Counted from the stretch's first letter, positions 45,733 to 57,540 are shown. The stretch: DNA of 64,000 bases from Mesodorylaimus sp. YZB2_4 (GCA_030248295.1 JASANH010000020.1:23667-87666), one strand, 5' to 3'. Notes: generated by a model not told the origin, from the letters alone. Made by a program: numbers and translations.

Positions 45733-46578
45733 CTACTTACGATCTGGTAGCGAACAATGCGCCTTGATAATCCGGGCACTGCCCAGGACTGCGCTTCGCT
45801 CCAGTCTTTCGATGAGACTTTTAATATCGCTGTCACTAAACAGGTCGATATCTCTAATAAATCTTAGGAGATTTTTTGAGACCTCGCCTGTCGCCCCCAA
45901 AACGATCGGTATAACTCGAATTCTGTGGTTCAGATCCCGCCCTAGCTCGGTAGCCAAGTTGTCTCCCAGGGGAAACATCCCATTGGCATCGAGAGGGTGA
46001 TCTTCTGGCAGAGTCGAGTTGATGGCATATTTGGCATACTTACGATTTTCCTGGCGTACCAGGCGAGTATGCCAGGAGACCGATACTTCGAGAACCGTAG
46101 TTACTCGCTTTTCGTTATCAACTAGTACGATATCTGGTCTGTGGTGTGATACTTTCCGAGTCGTAATCATCGGGTGATCCCAGTACAACATGTACTGATC
46201 TTTTTCTCGAACTCCTTCGATGCGCTGATTATAATGCCTTGTTGCAAAGAGTAGCTTTTTGCATATGGCATCATAGAGGGACCTAGCGACACTATTGTGC
46301 CTCTGGACCATTAATGACGTTCTCCAGTGCGGACATATCGTAAGTATGTGTTCCGCCGTCTCTTGTCTTAGTCGTGCAGGCAACTGCGAACAGTTGATTC
46401 TACACGTTTGGTCTCGTTCCCTCGCATACATCGGATGCCCCTTTCGGTATAGTTGCCCTTCTTGAGCAGCTATGACATTGTTCGCGACAGTCGAGCTGAT
46501 AAATCCCTTCTGTAGCCACATAAAACTCAGAGAGGCGTCAATGTCCGGTTCCTTTAATACGGCGCTGGCTACTTCCAA
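45733..46578 (-). CDS. R2-like restriction endonuclease, copy 2
   Basis: 281 codons open: C-X3-C...H-X4-C finger (CRINC to HILTIC), then HRPDIVLVDNEKRVTTVLE and VSVSWHTRLVR, the PD...E nuclease core. It ends IERLERSAVLGSARIIKAHC as in copy 1. Upstream, the same frame continues through a TGA (about 46640) and TAA (46747-46749) into the RT thumb at 47175, so no frameshift is needed. Confidence 0.7.
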   Translation of the reverse strand: MEVASAVLKEPDIDASLSFMWLQKGFISSTVANNVIAAQEGQLYRKGHPMYARERDQTCRINCSQLPARLRQETAEHILTICPHWRTSLMVQRHNSVARSLYDAICKKLLFATRHYNQRIEGVREKDQYMLYWDHPMITTRKVSHHRPDIVLVDNEKRVTTVLEVSVSWHTRLVRQENRKYAKYAINSTLPEDHPLDANGMFPLGDNLATELGRDLNHRIRVIPIVLGATGEVSKNLLRFIRDIDLFSDSDIKSLIERLERSAVLGSARIIKAHCSLPDRK

Positions 46579-47269
46579 TTCGAGAAACTCATCGAGGAGT
46601 TTCGTTTGCCACGCTTTATATAGGATACCGGTAATTGCTCAGGCTGCTTTCGTTGGATGTTCATATGAACATTCGTTTACTATTACGCGACATGTCTCGG
46701 GGTCCTGATCGACTCGCACCTGAACTCCCACAGTTTCTGACACATGTTAAAAATCTGTAGTCAAGGTCCGTTTATTTCGTCTCTTCAGACATTCCATCAT
46801 ATACCAGCAGGGCTGGAGTGGACGGGTACTCGCTATGTAACAGTATGTGTATACTACTGCTTCTAGTGTGGCATACCAGAATGATCCGAGTCCCCAACCT
46901 CCTGTCTCCCGATTGAGATATAGGCGAACCTTGCTATCTGATCGGTGTCTGCACTTTAGACTGACGAGGAAGAATCGGACGTCTTTGTCCAATTTTTCCG
47001 CCTCCGCTAGAATGGAAGAGAATTTGCACACTCCGTAGATTTCGTTCGATGCGAGATATTTGGCCTTTGGGATTGTAATCGCGTTAAAGGCTTTAACCTT
47101 TTGATCGAAGGTTAACTCGCTTTCCCAGATAGCTCTGGTTTTAGACAAAATCTCTTTGCTGCACTTTTCCCACATACCTTTATGGTCGATGGATTCACTC
47201 TTATCCAGACCAAGGTATCAGTAAGTTTCGTATCTGCTTAGTGATGGAATGTTTTCCCTTTCGTCCAGC

Positions 47270-49207
47270 AGCGGGGTTGCGGTGCGTTGTGCAATTCATC
47301 GAGGTATAGAGACTATCGCCATAGGCCAAGGGGGGGTGATGGCAATTTAGTATAATTTTGTAGCCGACGGACGCTAGGAGAGACGAGTGGTGGTAAAGGC
47401 TGTGAGATTTATTGTGGTTGCTAACGATAAAAGTTGGGCAGCTATTAGATTTTCGTTAATTACGGTTTTTTTGGTTTTGGATTATTGGGTGAGTGCGATG
47501 GATTTTTTTTTAGTAGGGTTATAAAAAGGTTTTAGTATAAGTTAGAGTACAATAATGATAGGCGAGGGGAGGGGGGGGGATGCGGTATGTTTTCAATGTG
47601 TGTGCCCTGTGGAAAGCATGGTGGAGGGACTGGTGGAAGTCGGTGGGAAAAGCGGTAGCACGAGGTGTTTGGGATTTTGGCGTTTTTGCAGTTCGTCGCC
47701 CAATCTTGTCAATGTAGTCCATCTTAGCGTAAGGCTGAAACAAGGCTATCGTAGGTTAAGGCTAAGGCTAAGATAATGGTAAACCAGCCGACCCTGGTTT
47801 AATCCTCAAGTGCAGTCCATGATAGCCTAAGCCCTAAATGCAGCCTAACGTAGCCTAAGCTTTTCAAATTTAGCGCATATTAGGTGGAGCGCCAAAACCA
47901 GCCTAATCTAGCCTAAGCCTGAAGCCAGCTTACCTTAGCTCCAGCAGAAGCTGGAAATCCAGCGCATTGTAGCTAAGCTCGAAATCATGCCTATCGTAGG
48001 CTAAGCCTTAGACAATTAGGGGACAAAGTGCAAAAGTGGCGCAAAATTAGCCGACTTCTTAGGGCAGGGGTGGGTGTTATTGCGCAATATGATGAAATGT
48101 GCAAGTTTGTTGCGTTAGAGTGGAGTTTGTATTCTATCGCGAGTTTTAAGGATGGAAGAATATAATTAGGATTGTGATGAGTTATTTTTGAGAATATTGT
48201 AGGTTATTTACATGGTTAGAGGAAGTATGAAATGTGTAGGCGAATAGGACGAAACAGGTTGTAATCGTTAGTGCGGTAGCGGTTAGTTTAGGAATAGAGA
48301 GTATCGTTATAGGCAAGGCAAGGGGCGGGTATGTTTTGCGTGGAAAGTACAGTAGGGGATTTTCAGCACGGTCGGTGGGCATCTGGGTATAGCAATGGGG
48401 TATGCATGATCACGTGCTGATGGGGTGGCGGCGAGTGGCAGCGAGGGGGTGTTATAACCAGTGTTTTCTGGAACTACAGTATTTGGTAATGACATAGATA
48501 TTTTATGGATGAACTGTGTGGAGAAATGTGGGGAGTAATTCATGGCAGTTTTGTGGTATGGGGCAATCCTGGAAGTCTTTCTCGCCACACTGCTGGTCGT
48601 CATCTCCATCGGTATCTGCCAAATCGTACATGACGACTTACGAATATGAACTCTTAGAATTCTATAGTTACCTTGCCTGAAATCGCATGCACACCTATCA
48701 TTTGATCGGAACAACTCGGACATATTTTCGACCAGAAAACAAGACTTGATGTCGTCGCGATTCTTAGCAGTGAAATTTATTTGTTCACATATCTATTGTC
48801 GCTAATTTGGTCGACAAATCATCCACAACGCCAATCATGCCATATACTACTACTGGCAACCTGCCAGTAGACGAGACCCCCCCCACTAAAAAAGGTCCAT
48901 GAAAGACCAACTTCTAGGTGCTTACAAATAGAGAACACAAACTGCCACCAAAAAACCGTGCGAAAAATTTCCCCTCTCTACACGCTTCTCTATTCCTGAG
49001 CCCTGACAAATGATACCATTGTGCGTTGCTGCAGGAACGCTAAAGCTTCGTGGCATGCGGTCACTACACTCACGTTCTATATATAAAGTGAAATAAACAT
49101 TGCACAGGAAGCTTGCTCTCTGACACAATGAGTAACTGACACAGCCATTATATCTGGACACTTGGCATTCTATTATTTGACCTACAGCTCGCAATCGTAA
49201 CATGCCT
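47270..49207. repeat. left arm of the 7-kb palindrome
   Basis: Runs inverted relative to 51886-54237. Matching landmarks include GCAGCGGGGTTGCGGTGCG at the outer end, the CTAAGCCTAAGG-rich stretch near 47750-48010 and GACTTGATGTCGTCGCGATT near 48747. The innermost match is TGACCTACAGCTCGCAATCG near 49178-49197. No gene was found within it; the ORFs are not conserved in frame between arms. Confidence 0.8.
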
Positions 49208-49211
49208 AGTC

Positions 49212-49627
49212 CACACACAGTCCAAGACAAAAGCAGAGCACATGCATGATCAGCATCATCAAGCGCGCAGGAGCAACCGCAGAGTATACAGCCTTCTGTG
49301 GGCTGTATAATCTGCGGTTGCACCTAGCACATGAACAAGATCTGTCGTCTGCGGCGCTAGGAGACTATGCGAAGCCGCTTCAACAAGAAGAAGGTAATCG
49401 AATGCCAAGCCGATATCAACAACAGCCAGCTTTACAGCAACCAGAGGAAGGAACACCTGTTTCCAAGCCATCAATCAATACCAGCCATATGCCACCAACC
49501 TGAGCACTGTCAGCGAGAATTCGTAAGCCAGTCGTGAAACCATATGACGACTATCTGATGGGCCAGAAACATGAATTGTAGGGGAGAAGATGTAGTGAAC
49601 CTGCATTCAGGATAGAAGATCCAGTAA
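49212..49627 (+). repeat. fragment of the 31.6-37.3-kb gypsy element, inverted
   Basis: 49212-49595 matches 33293-32909 in reverse. 49596-49627 matches the first 32 bases of the gypsy LTR (TGAACCTGCATTCAGG...), and then the DNA transposon starts at the same base as in copy 1. A small insertion of about 20 bp lies near 49305. Confidence 0.75.
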
Positions 49628-50740
49628 TAGTCGGATTAATCAGCCTAGAGGCACTACGACGCATGGCGCCAGTCTGGCAGGGAGGCCCATGGCCGCGCGA
49701 AACACAAAACTAATAACGAGAGCGCGCCTGAAAACAGGTTTCTTGTATGCTAGGGGCGGGAGAGTTTTAGCAAAAGGACATGTATCTAAGGATCGGCAGG
49801 GTCAATTTAATTGACCTTTTGTTGCGGGCGGGGGCGGGGTGTAAGGCGGAAAAAATTAAGGCTTGCATTGATCACTGCTAGCCTTAGCTGTACATCGGAG
49901 CTATCGAATATTTCGATTGGCGCCGAAGCATCTTCGTGAAATTCAGGGCGCGCATTTTTTTTTCCCACATGAACTTTGGAGCATTGAAGTGGAGAATCTG
50001 TTGCACTGCTGGCACAAGGTACTTCTGAGCCCGAGTGGCCTTCATTTCTTTCATTTGCAGCGGGATCAGCTTGCAATTGAGGAATAAATTTAAGTTATGC
50101 TGCGTGATCCCACATGGACGTTTTTGAGTGCGTTTTGACGCTAATCCGCCATCCACTCTATCATTCAAATTCAAATCTGTGTTTAACTGGATGTGAACTT
50201 CTGGTATGTTCATGTCTACATCCATACTTGTGTCCATGTCAATATAAATACTGGCTTCTGGATCCGTGAACAGCTCGGTGTCCTCACCAGTGTCCCGATG
50301 CTAGCTTTTGCGAACTGATAGTAATAAAATTATTGGTACTATAAATAGAGTTTTCATGATTTTTATATATCACGACTTATCCAATTCAGGTACCGTAGCG
50401 AATGTTCGCAAAGGATAGATCAGCCTGCTGTGTGGATGTGCAGTGGGGAGAGAGACAAATTTACTGAACAAAACCGAGCTGGGTTCAAAAACATTGGCTT
50501 TTCTGCATTTATCAATGTGCAGATGGTCTTCTCGATGTCATGCGGCTATCCAGGAGGCCTCACTCAAAGAAGGTATCACACATCTGGCGCTAGAAATTCG
50601 AAAAAACGCCGCCCCTAGCATACATGAAACCTGTTTTCAGGCGCGCGCTCGTCACTAGTTTTGTGTTCCGCGCGGCCATGGGCCTCCCCGCCAGACTGGC
50701 GCCGTGCATCGTAGTGCCTTTAGGCTGATCAATCCGACTA
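49628..50740. mobile_element. 1.12-kb TIR DNA transposon, copy 2
   Basis: Starts TAGTCGGATTAATCAGCCT and ends AATCCGACTA, with the same long inverted repeats and the two divergent frames seen in copy 1. ORF A here is 50382-50618 on the plus strand without an ATG. ORF B is about 50296-49884 on the minus strand, open for about 137 codons. The left flank is gypsy LTR as in copy 1; the right flank (TACAGAAGTC) is unrelated to the copy 1 flank. Confidence 0.75.
49884..50296 (-). CDS. transposon ORF B, unknown function (copy 2)
   Basis: Open frame with GEDTELFTDPEASIYIDMDT, KRTQKRPCGITQHNLNLFLN and KYLVPAVQQILHFNAPKF. It lacks an upstream ATG close to the start but has internal Met codons (MDTSMDVDMN). 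A run of nine A near 49955 sits where the overlapping frame (ARPEFHEDASAPIEIFDSSD) takes over, so homopolymer slippage may have split one protein. No known family recognised. Confidence 0.4.
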
Positions 50741-51885
50741 TACAGAAGTCAGTTGGAAGACTGTGCGGTTTTGAGGACGCGTGAGTGACGAGGAGTGGGG
50801 GTGCATAAAGTGTGGCCAAGCCAAGCGCGGTTATCGCACTATTGCGAATTATATTCATTTTTTGTTACAGCAATCGTGCTTTTTGATATCCATGTTAGGA
50901 ACGTTTAGTGCGCAAGTGGACGATGTGATACTGCCACTATTTTCCTATATTTTATTTATGGGTTGCTTATATAGCGGGTACTGTTCATTTTAGTACGTGC
51001 ACGCGGCGCGAGTGTAGCGACTACTCCCCATTTGATAGATGTTACGACAGTTTCTTCATTACATAGGATTACAGGGCTAAGCGATTGCTATCAGCAGAAA
51101 CAATAGGTCACTCCTACACCGCTGGCGTGCACAGGGGCAGTATCAGCCAACATCAACACAATTTTAGCGAGCGTATTTGAATTCAAGAATACAATCAAGG
51201 CGCAAATCGTAACTAATTTCTTGAAACCAGATGGGACTATATGCTTAAAACAATTCGTGCATGAGCTTTATTTTGTACTGCTTTGATGAAAAAACGAGCG
51301 AATTTGTTGTTAGGTGCCTCCAGTTCTCCGAAATTCTTATAACAGAGCGCGCGAATTTCAAATTCGAATTCTAAGCTACATTATCATATCAAAGGCGACA
51401 AAAAACCGTTTCATAACATTAGGTAAAGGATACATGCATGTCTTATTATATACATGTATTCATGAAAATGAGTTTCTAGTTGCGGGATCACACAATCCGA
51501 ATTTGCGCGCTTTGTCATAGGAATCGGCAAGAAAATGACAAACCTTCAAGGGCACTCATTCTCGACCCAACTAAAAAAGGTCCATGAAATGAACCAACCC
51601 CCAGGTGCTTAGGAATGAAGAACACAAACCTGCCACCAAAAAACCGTGCGGAAAATTTCTCCTCTCCACGCGCTTCTCTATTTCTAAGCCCTAATATACG
51701 CTTGCGTTAGGTATAGCGTGGAGAATACATTGCATGCCGATTGATAATGCATGGAAGCATTTGCTGCATTGCTTGCATGGTTGGAGGCATGAGATTTTGC
51801 TGTTATGGGTTTGCAGTGATTCGTTAAGTCTTTCAAGTGAACTATGCATTTTGTGAATGGACAGTGCGTTTTGTCACTATAACTG
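50741..51885. other. palindrome centre, unclassified
   Basis: No gene recognised. 51570-51700 repeats 48885-49010 in the same orientation (AAAAAAGGTCCATGAAA, CTGCCACCAAAAAACCGTGCG) and so is inverted relative to 52080-52210. It forms a smaller foldback inside the large one. Confidence 0.5.
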
Positions 51886-54237
51886 TTGGCATGTTACGAT
51901 TGCGAGCTGTAGGTCAAATAATAGAATGCCAAGTGTCCGGATTTAATGGCTGTGTTGGTTACTCATTGTGTCAGAGAGCAAGCTTCCTGTGCAATGTTTA
52001 TTTCACGTTATATATAGAACGTGAGTGTAGAGACCGCATGCCACGAAGCTTTAGCGTTCCTGCAGCAACGCACAACGGTATCATTTGTCATGGCTTAGGA
52101 ATAGAGAAGCGTGTGGAGGGGGGAAATTTTTCGCACGTTTTTTGGTGGCAGTTTGTGTTCTCTATTTCTAAGCACCTAGAAGTTGGTCTTTCATGGACCT
52201 TTTTATTGGGGGTCTCGTCTACTGGCAGGTTGCCAGTAGTAGAATATGGCATGATTGGCGTTGTGGATGATTTGTCGACAAAATTAGCGACAATAGATAT
52301 GTGAACAAATAAATTTCAATGCTAAGAATCGCGACGACATCAAGTCTTGTTTTCTGGTCGAAAATATGTCCGAGTTGTGCCGATCAAATGATAGGTGTGC
52401 ATGCGATTTCAGGCAAGGGAACTATAGAATTCGAAGAGTTCATATTCGTAAGTCGTCATGTACGATTTGGCAGATACCGATGGAGATGACGACCGGCAGT
52501 GTGGCGAGGAAGACTTCCAGGATTGCCCCATACCACAAAACTGCCATGAATTACTCCCCACATTTCTCCACACACTTCATCCATAAAATATCTATGTCAT
52601 TACCAAATACTGTAGTTCCAGAAAACACTGGTTATAGCACCCCCTCGCTGCCACTCGCCGCCACCCCATCAGCACGTGATCATGCATACCCCATTGCTAT
52701 ACCCAGATGCCCACCGACCGTGCTGAAAATCCCCCACTGTACTTTCCACAGCCCACACACGCAAAACATACGCCCCCCTCCCCTCGCCTATGGCGCTAAT
52801 CTCTATTCCCTGAGCTAACCCGCGCTTACGATAAATTGCACAACGTCACCGCAACCCGCCCGCCTATTAACAAACATGCGACCCTAACGAAATCACAGCA
52901 CACCAAATAGCCAAATCGCTATTCCGCGTACCACCATCGACAAAATTTTCTTTTCTACCTGATTTTAGAAAAATTACCCTCATTTTTTGCTGTACAGCGA
53001 AAACTTTTCTACAAACTTCATATCTAAACCAACTATGTCAGCACTCAAAATTTCTGGAAAACAGTCATCCTATAATTTCCTCGCTGCCATCCGCCGCCTT
53101 TCCTTCCACACATCCGTGTCCACACCGCACCATACTTTCCACAGAACTCACACGCAAAACATACCCGCCCCTTGCATTGCCTATAACGATACTCTCTATT
53201 CCTAAAATAACCGCTACCGCACTAACGATTACAACCTGTTTCGTCCTATTCGCCTACACATTTCATACTTCCTCTAACCATGTAAATAACCTACAATATT
53301 CTCAAAAAAAACTTATTACAATCCTAATTATATTCTTCCATCCTTAAAACTCGCGATAGAATACAAACTTCACTCTAACGCAACAAACTTGCACATTTCA
53401 TCATATTGCGCAATAACACCCACCCCTGCCGTAAGAAGTCGGCTATTTTTGCGCCACTTTTGCACTTTGTCCCCTAATTGTCTAAGGCTTAGCCTACGAT
53501 AGGCACGATTTCGAGCTTAGCTACAATGCGCTGGATTTCCAGCTTCTGCTGGAGCTAAGGTAAGCTGGCTTCAGTCTTAGGCTAGATTAGGCTGGTTTTG
53601 GCGCTCCACCTAATATGCGCTAAATTTGAAAAGCTTAGGCTACGTTAGGCTGCATTTAGGGCTCAGGCTATCATGGACTGCACTTGAGGATTAAACCAGG
53701 GTCGGCTGGTTCACCATTATCTTTGCCTTAGCCTTAACCTACGATAGCCTTGTTTCAGCCTTACGCTAAGATGGACTACATTGACAAGATTGGGCGACGA
53801 ACTGCAAAAACGCCAAAATCCCAAACACCTCGTGCTACCGCTTTTTCCACCGACTTCCACCAGTCCCTCCACCAGTCCCTCCACCATGCTTTCCACAGGG
53901 CACACACATTGAAAACATACCGCATCCCCCCCCCCTCCCCTCGCCTATCATTATTGTACTCTAACTTATACTAAAACCTTTTTATAACCCTACTAAAAAA
54001 AATCCATCGCACTCACCCAATAATCCAAAACCAAAAAAACCGTAATTAACCAAAATCTAATAGCTGCCCAACTTTCATCGTTAGCAACCACAATAAATCT
54101 CACAGCCTCTACCACCACTCGTCTCTCCTAGCGTCCGCCGGCTACAAAATTATACTTAATTGCCACCACCCCCCCCCCCCCTTGGCCTATGGCGATAGTC
54201 TCTATACCTCGATGAATTGCACAACGCACCGCAACCC
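51886..54237. repeat. right arm of the 7-kb palindrome
   Basis: Inverted copy of 47270-49207. It is about 410 bp longer because it has an extra unit at about 52750-53160, bounded by CACACGCAAAACATACG repeats. The two arms differ by point changes and small indels, so they are not recent exact copies. Confidence 0.8.
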
Positions 54238-54543
54238 CGCTGCCCAAAACAAACATGACCGGCTACATACATCGCGTCTCGCCGCGAAACCCAAGACCTC
54301 TCGCTTTTTTTTCTTAAACCATCTAAAAAACCCCTTATTTTTACGAACATTACCCTCATTTTGTAGAGCGTTCAATTCTCTATAAACCACATGTCTGATC
54401 CACCCATGTCAACTCTAAAAGCTTTGAGAAAACAACGGTAATAAAATTTCCTCGCTGCCAACCGCCGCCTTTGCTTTAACACGTAGGTATAGACACCGCA
54501 CTATACTTTTCACAGAGCCCCACGCAAAACATACGACGCCTAC

Positions 54544-54669
54544 GAAAACATCTCGAACGAATGATACCCATTGCGCAGCAGAGGCGAAAGCACCTCGAAC
54601 GAATGATACCCATTGCGCAGGGGAGGCGAAAACACCTCGAGCGGATGGAACCCATTGCGCAGCAAGTGA
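54544..54669. repeat. three 42-bp tandem repeats
   Basis: GAAAACATCTCGAACGAATG... starts at 54544, 54586 and 54628, an exact 42-bp period. On the minus strand the unit encodes 14 residues (AQWVSFVRGAFASA-like) in a frame open from 54720 to 54415. Confidence 0.75.
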
Positions 54670-55089
54670 ATAAGAACAATTTTCCGAGACCTCGACTGCG
54701 CGTTCCCCCTTTTTTTGCAAAAATTTTTTAGGTCAGCTTATAAAAAATATAGGCTGTTATAGGGTTCCGGGATGTATGGAGGGCCTGCATTGCAGTCCCT
54801 TGCTCGGGAATCAACTCAGGATATTATCTGACATGGAGGCTGCAAGGCTGGAACTAGAAACGTTGTTGGAGGACGACACACAATCCTCTTAGTAGAACCA
54901 GTAGAAAAAGCGCAGATTGAAAGTTGGGTAGCCCAAGTTAGCGAGCACGACCCACGGCGGTCAAGTGCCGTCGTCCTTGGCGCAATCGACCAGCCCCTCC
55001 AACACTGGGAGCTCCGTTAATCGTTAGACGGGATGGCTAGGGGTGAGACGCAAGGGCGAGATGGCCTTCAGTCGAATGGTACTGGGGCT

Positions 55090-55535
55090 TCTGGGATGTA
55101 GCAATCAACACAGCAATCACCAGATATCACCAGACAGGCCTAATATCGGACCAGGTCATACTCATTTGCATATCTTGAATTTCATTCCACCCTTAAATCA
55201 CCACCTCGCCGATGGAGACGGCCTCCCACTGTCCGGGGCGATGGATCTGTGAGAACCCTGGCACAGGGTCTCACCCAAACATAAACAGAACACAACGCAT
55301 CCTACTGAAAGTGCAAAACAGTCACTAAACACGAATGACACACATGACACAAAGGGAACTAATTTCCGCAAATCAGGACCCAGGGCCGCAAACCAGCAAC
55401 CCAGTTTCACACCCTATAGCTTGGTCGTGCACTGCCATAGATCCGAAGGTGATCTAGCAGGAGTGCCAGCTTCAGGAACCTAACAACGGACATGTTCATA
55501 TTCATTCCCCTGAACATTACTATCCTGACGCTAAA
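55090..55535 (-). repeat. dispersed repeat, third copy (gypsy LTR and 3' internal fragment)
   Basis: Matches 3323-3740 along its length, including CAATCACCAGATATCACCA, ACACAACGCATCCTAC and CATATTCATTCCCCT. It holds only the inner LTR part and the adjoining internal sequence. Confidence 0.65.
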
Positions 55536-56018
55536 AAGTGAAGCAAAAACCTAACGCACATTCGGAGATATGGCACAGGTGAAAAAAATAAGGCATCATC
55601 AAAAACGGGGTAATGCATGTGATGCTCGGTGCAAAGACACAAACACACTGCTAACTCAAAAGCTCGAATCGCGAAAACAGGCTAATCAGGAAAGAATGGG
55701 AGACACTTATAAGCCGTCGGTGCAGGACAAAAATAACTAGGCGGGGAACCAAAATTCATGAAGCGAATAGTCAAAAGACTGGAAAACTTAACACAGAAAA
55801 CGGGGGGGGGGGTAAGTACGAAAAGGGTTGGAAAAATTGAAGAAAGAAAATCTGACTTAAATCCATGTTGAGATGAGATGAGGAAGAATTACCACAACAC
55901 GTCACGATGGCAATGCCAAAGGGAAGGTAAAATAGAAGACGAAAATCAACAAGTGAAATCGAAATAACCAAGCGAAATGAAACCAGAAACGGCCTGCAGA
56001 GCCCATACGCTTCTCTTC
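55536..56018. other. no recognisable gene
   Basis: Contains G11 at 55802-55812. No motifs recognised. Confidence 0.4.
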
Positions 56019-56720
56019 TTATTTAATCCACCCATACTCGCGAAGCAGATCGGCTTCGTTGGTGGAGACATCCAAAATAGCATCGTTGTCACCATCAGAT
56101 TGATCACTATCGGCGGCATAGGAATCGTCACCACGACGCTGTTCACAATCAGAGGCCGATGGTCCTGTATCCATTGGCTCGGGATCAGTGGTGCTAGCAG
56201 ATAGTTGATTGTCAGCGCCAACGCCGACGTTCCATGATAAATCATCATCATCAGTGTCTCCAGGATCAGCGGACTTGGGAAGCGGTGTGGGGGTGCAACC
56301 CGCAAACGTGATCCAGGCGAGACGCATCATGGGCTCCAAAGAAGACCAGACCCAACCAGGGTTCGAAATCAATGAAATATAGTCAGCCAAGAAATTTTTC
56401 TTTGCCATGTCGCATGCAGCTAACGCTTAGGCCTCGTCGACATTCGCTGGGAGTCGACCCCGACGAGAACCCTGCTAACAGATCAGAAAATAATACATTG
56501 TAATAGTCACAAAAAAATTGAAAGAACTGCTGACGAAATCCGGCAGAGTCCCACGACAATAGATCTGGTGCTCTTGCATCGATCAATGTCGGATTGAGAG
56601 TGTACGAGGCTGGAAAACGAACATTAGTAGTGAACCATCAAACAGGGTGTAGGCCCAATAATCTCGTTCGAGTGGAAACGGTACTGGCTGGTCGGCACGA
56701 CCATATTCGAAGAACCTTCT
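56019..56720 (-). pseudogene. unrecognised acidic protein gene, frameshifted
   Basis: Three frames join with two shifts. The first reads RADQPVPFPLERDYWAYTLF (about 56700-56630). The second reads VRFPASYTLNPTLIDARAPD and FRQQFFQFFCDYYNVLFSDL (about 56610-56410). The third runs 56408-56019 from ATG (MAKKNFLADYISLISNPGWV) and ends in a strongly acidic, Ser-rich tail (DPGDTDDDDLSWNVGVGADN). The amino-acid pattern looks like a real globular domain with an acidic tail, but I recognise no family. It lies opposite the gypsy pol that follows and might be a host gene remnant or a transposon protein. Confidence 0.35.
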
Positions 56721-56759
56721 GAGTCCATAGTCGTGGCCTTGATGTTAATACATCAACTC

Positions 56760-57540
56760 AAGCAAGTTCGCACTGGATTTGAGCGTTCCACTTGCTCAAT
56801 GTGTTGGCAAGGTATCGAAATAACGCTAATAGACTGCTTCCAATAACGATACTGGCAACGGGTAACGACGATCGACCATCTGATAGGGATCGTCAAAGCT
56901 CGCAGGTTCGCTCTCAAGCTCGCGAATGGTCGCCAACTATTCAACGGCGTCAGCAGCCACTGGCACGTCAATCGTCGTATGCAAAACGCAAGTTTTAAGT
57001 CCCCGCTACGAGTCCAGACGACAACGATGGAGAGCCGAGACCACATGTTATCGCCGCACAAGTTCAATGCCCTGTCGTAGCTCTGCGGGCGTAACCACCG
57101 CTGCGGTAAGCGATGCGTGCGAAGGAGCGAAAGTAGATTTCGAAAGGAGATTGCGAGAGATCTTTGAAAAATTCGTATCCCAAACTTAACCAACCGATTT
57201 TAGTGACCAGGCGCTGCGTGAGCATTCGCTGACCAAATACGTGAAGCTGATGCTCGGCACGTCGCCCGATAAATGAGAAAATACAATCGATCGAAAGCGT
57301 ATATTTGTGGCGACACCAGCAGCTTAGCAAGCGGCCTGTGCATGGTGGGACCGTCAAAAGCGCCAATCATCCACCTCTGCTGGTGTCCCTTGCCTTAAGT
57401 TGGACGAATCTAATGTCGAACGGTCGACTAGTGCCAAACCCATGGACAAAACATCGGCCAGCACATTTCCTAGTGGCCATGTTCGTACATCCCAGCGGGA
57501 GTACAGCTGCCTTCTATTACTACGCGTATTAATCACGTCG
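56760..57540 (+). other. probable gag remnant upstream of the PWWP gypsy pol
   Basis: Short plus-strand frames (CEGAKVDFERRLREIFEKFV near 57120) lie just before the protease, where gag should be. No zinc knuckle or capsid motif was clear, so this is positional inference. Confidence 0.25.

Larger units (their letters stand above)
45341..47270 (-). mobile_element. R2-like non-LTR retrotransposon, copy 2 (5'-truncated)
   Basis: From about 47270 leftward, a single frame encodes the RT thumb (SRYETY, YLGLDKSESID), TIPKAKYLASNEIYGVCKF, TGGWGLGSFWYATLEAVVYT and the endonuclease. Stops at about 47220, 46749 and 46640 interrupt it. It aligns collinearly with copy 1 but diverges strongly, so the two are separate lineages. 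The 5' end is cut where the palindrome arm begins. The tail ends in the same 16-mer as copy 1. Confidence 0.7.
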
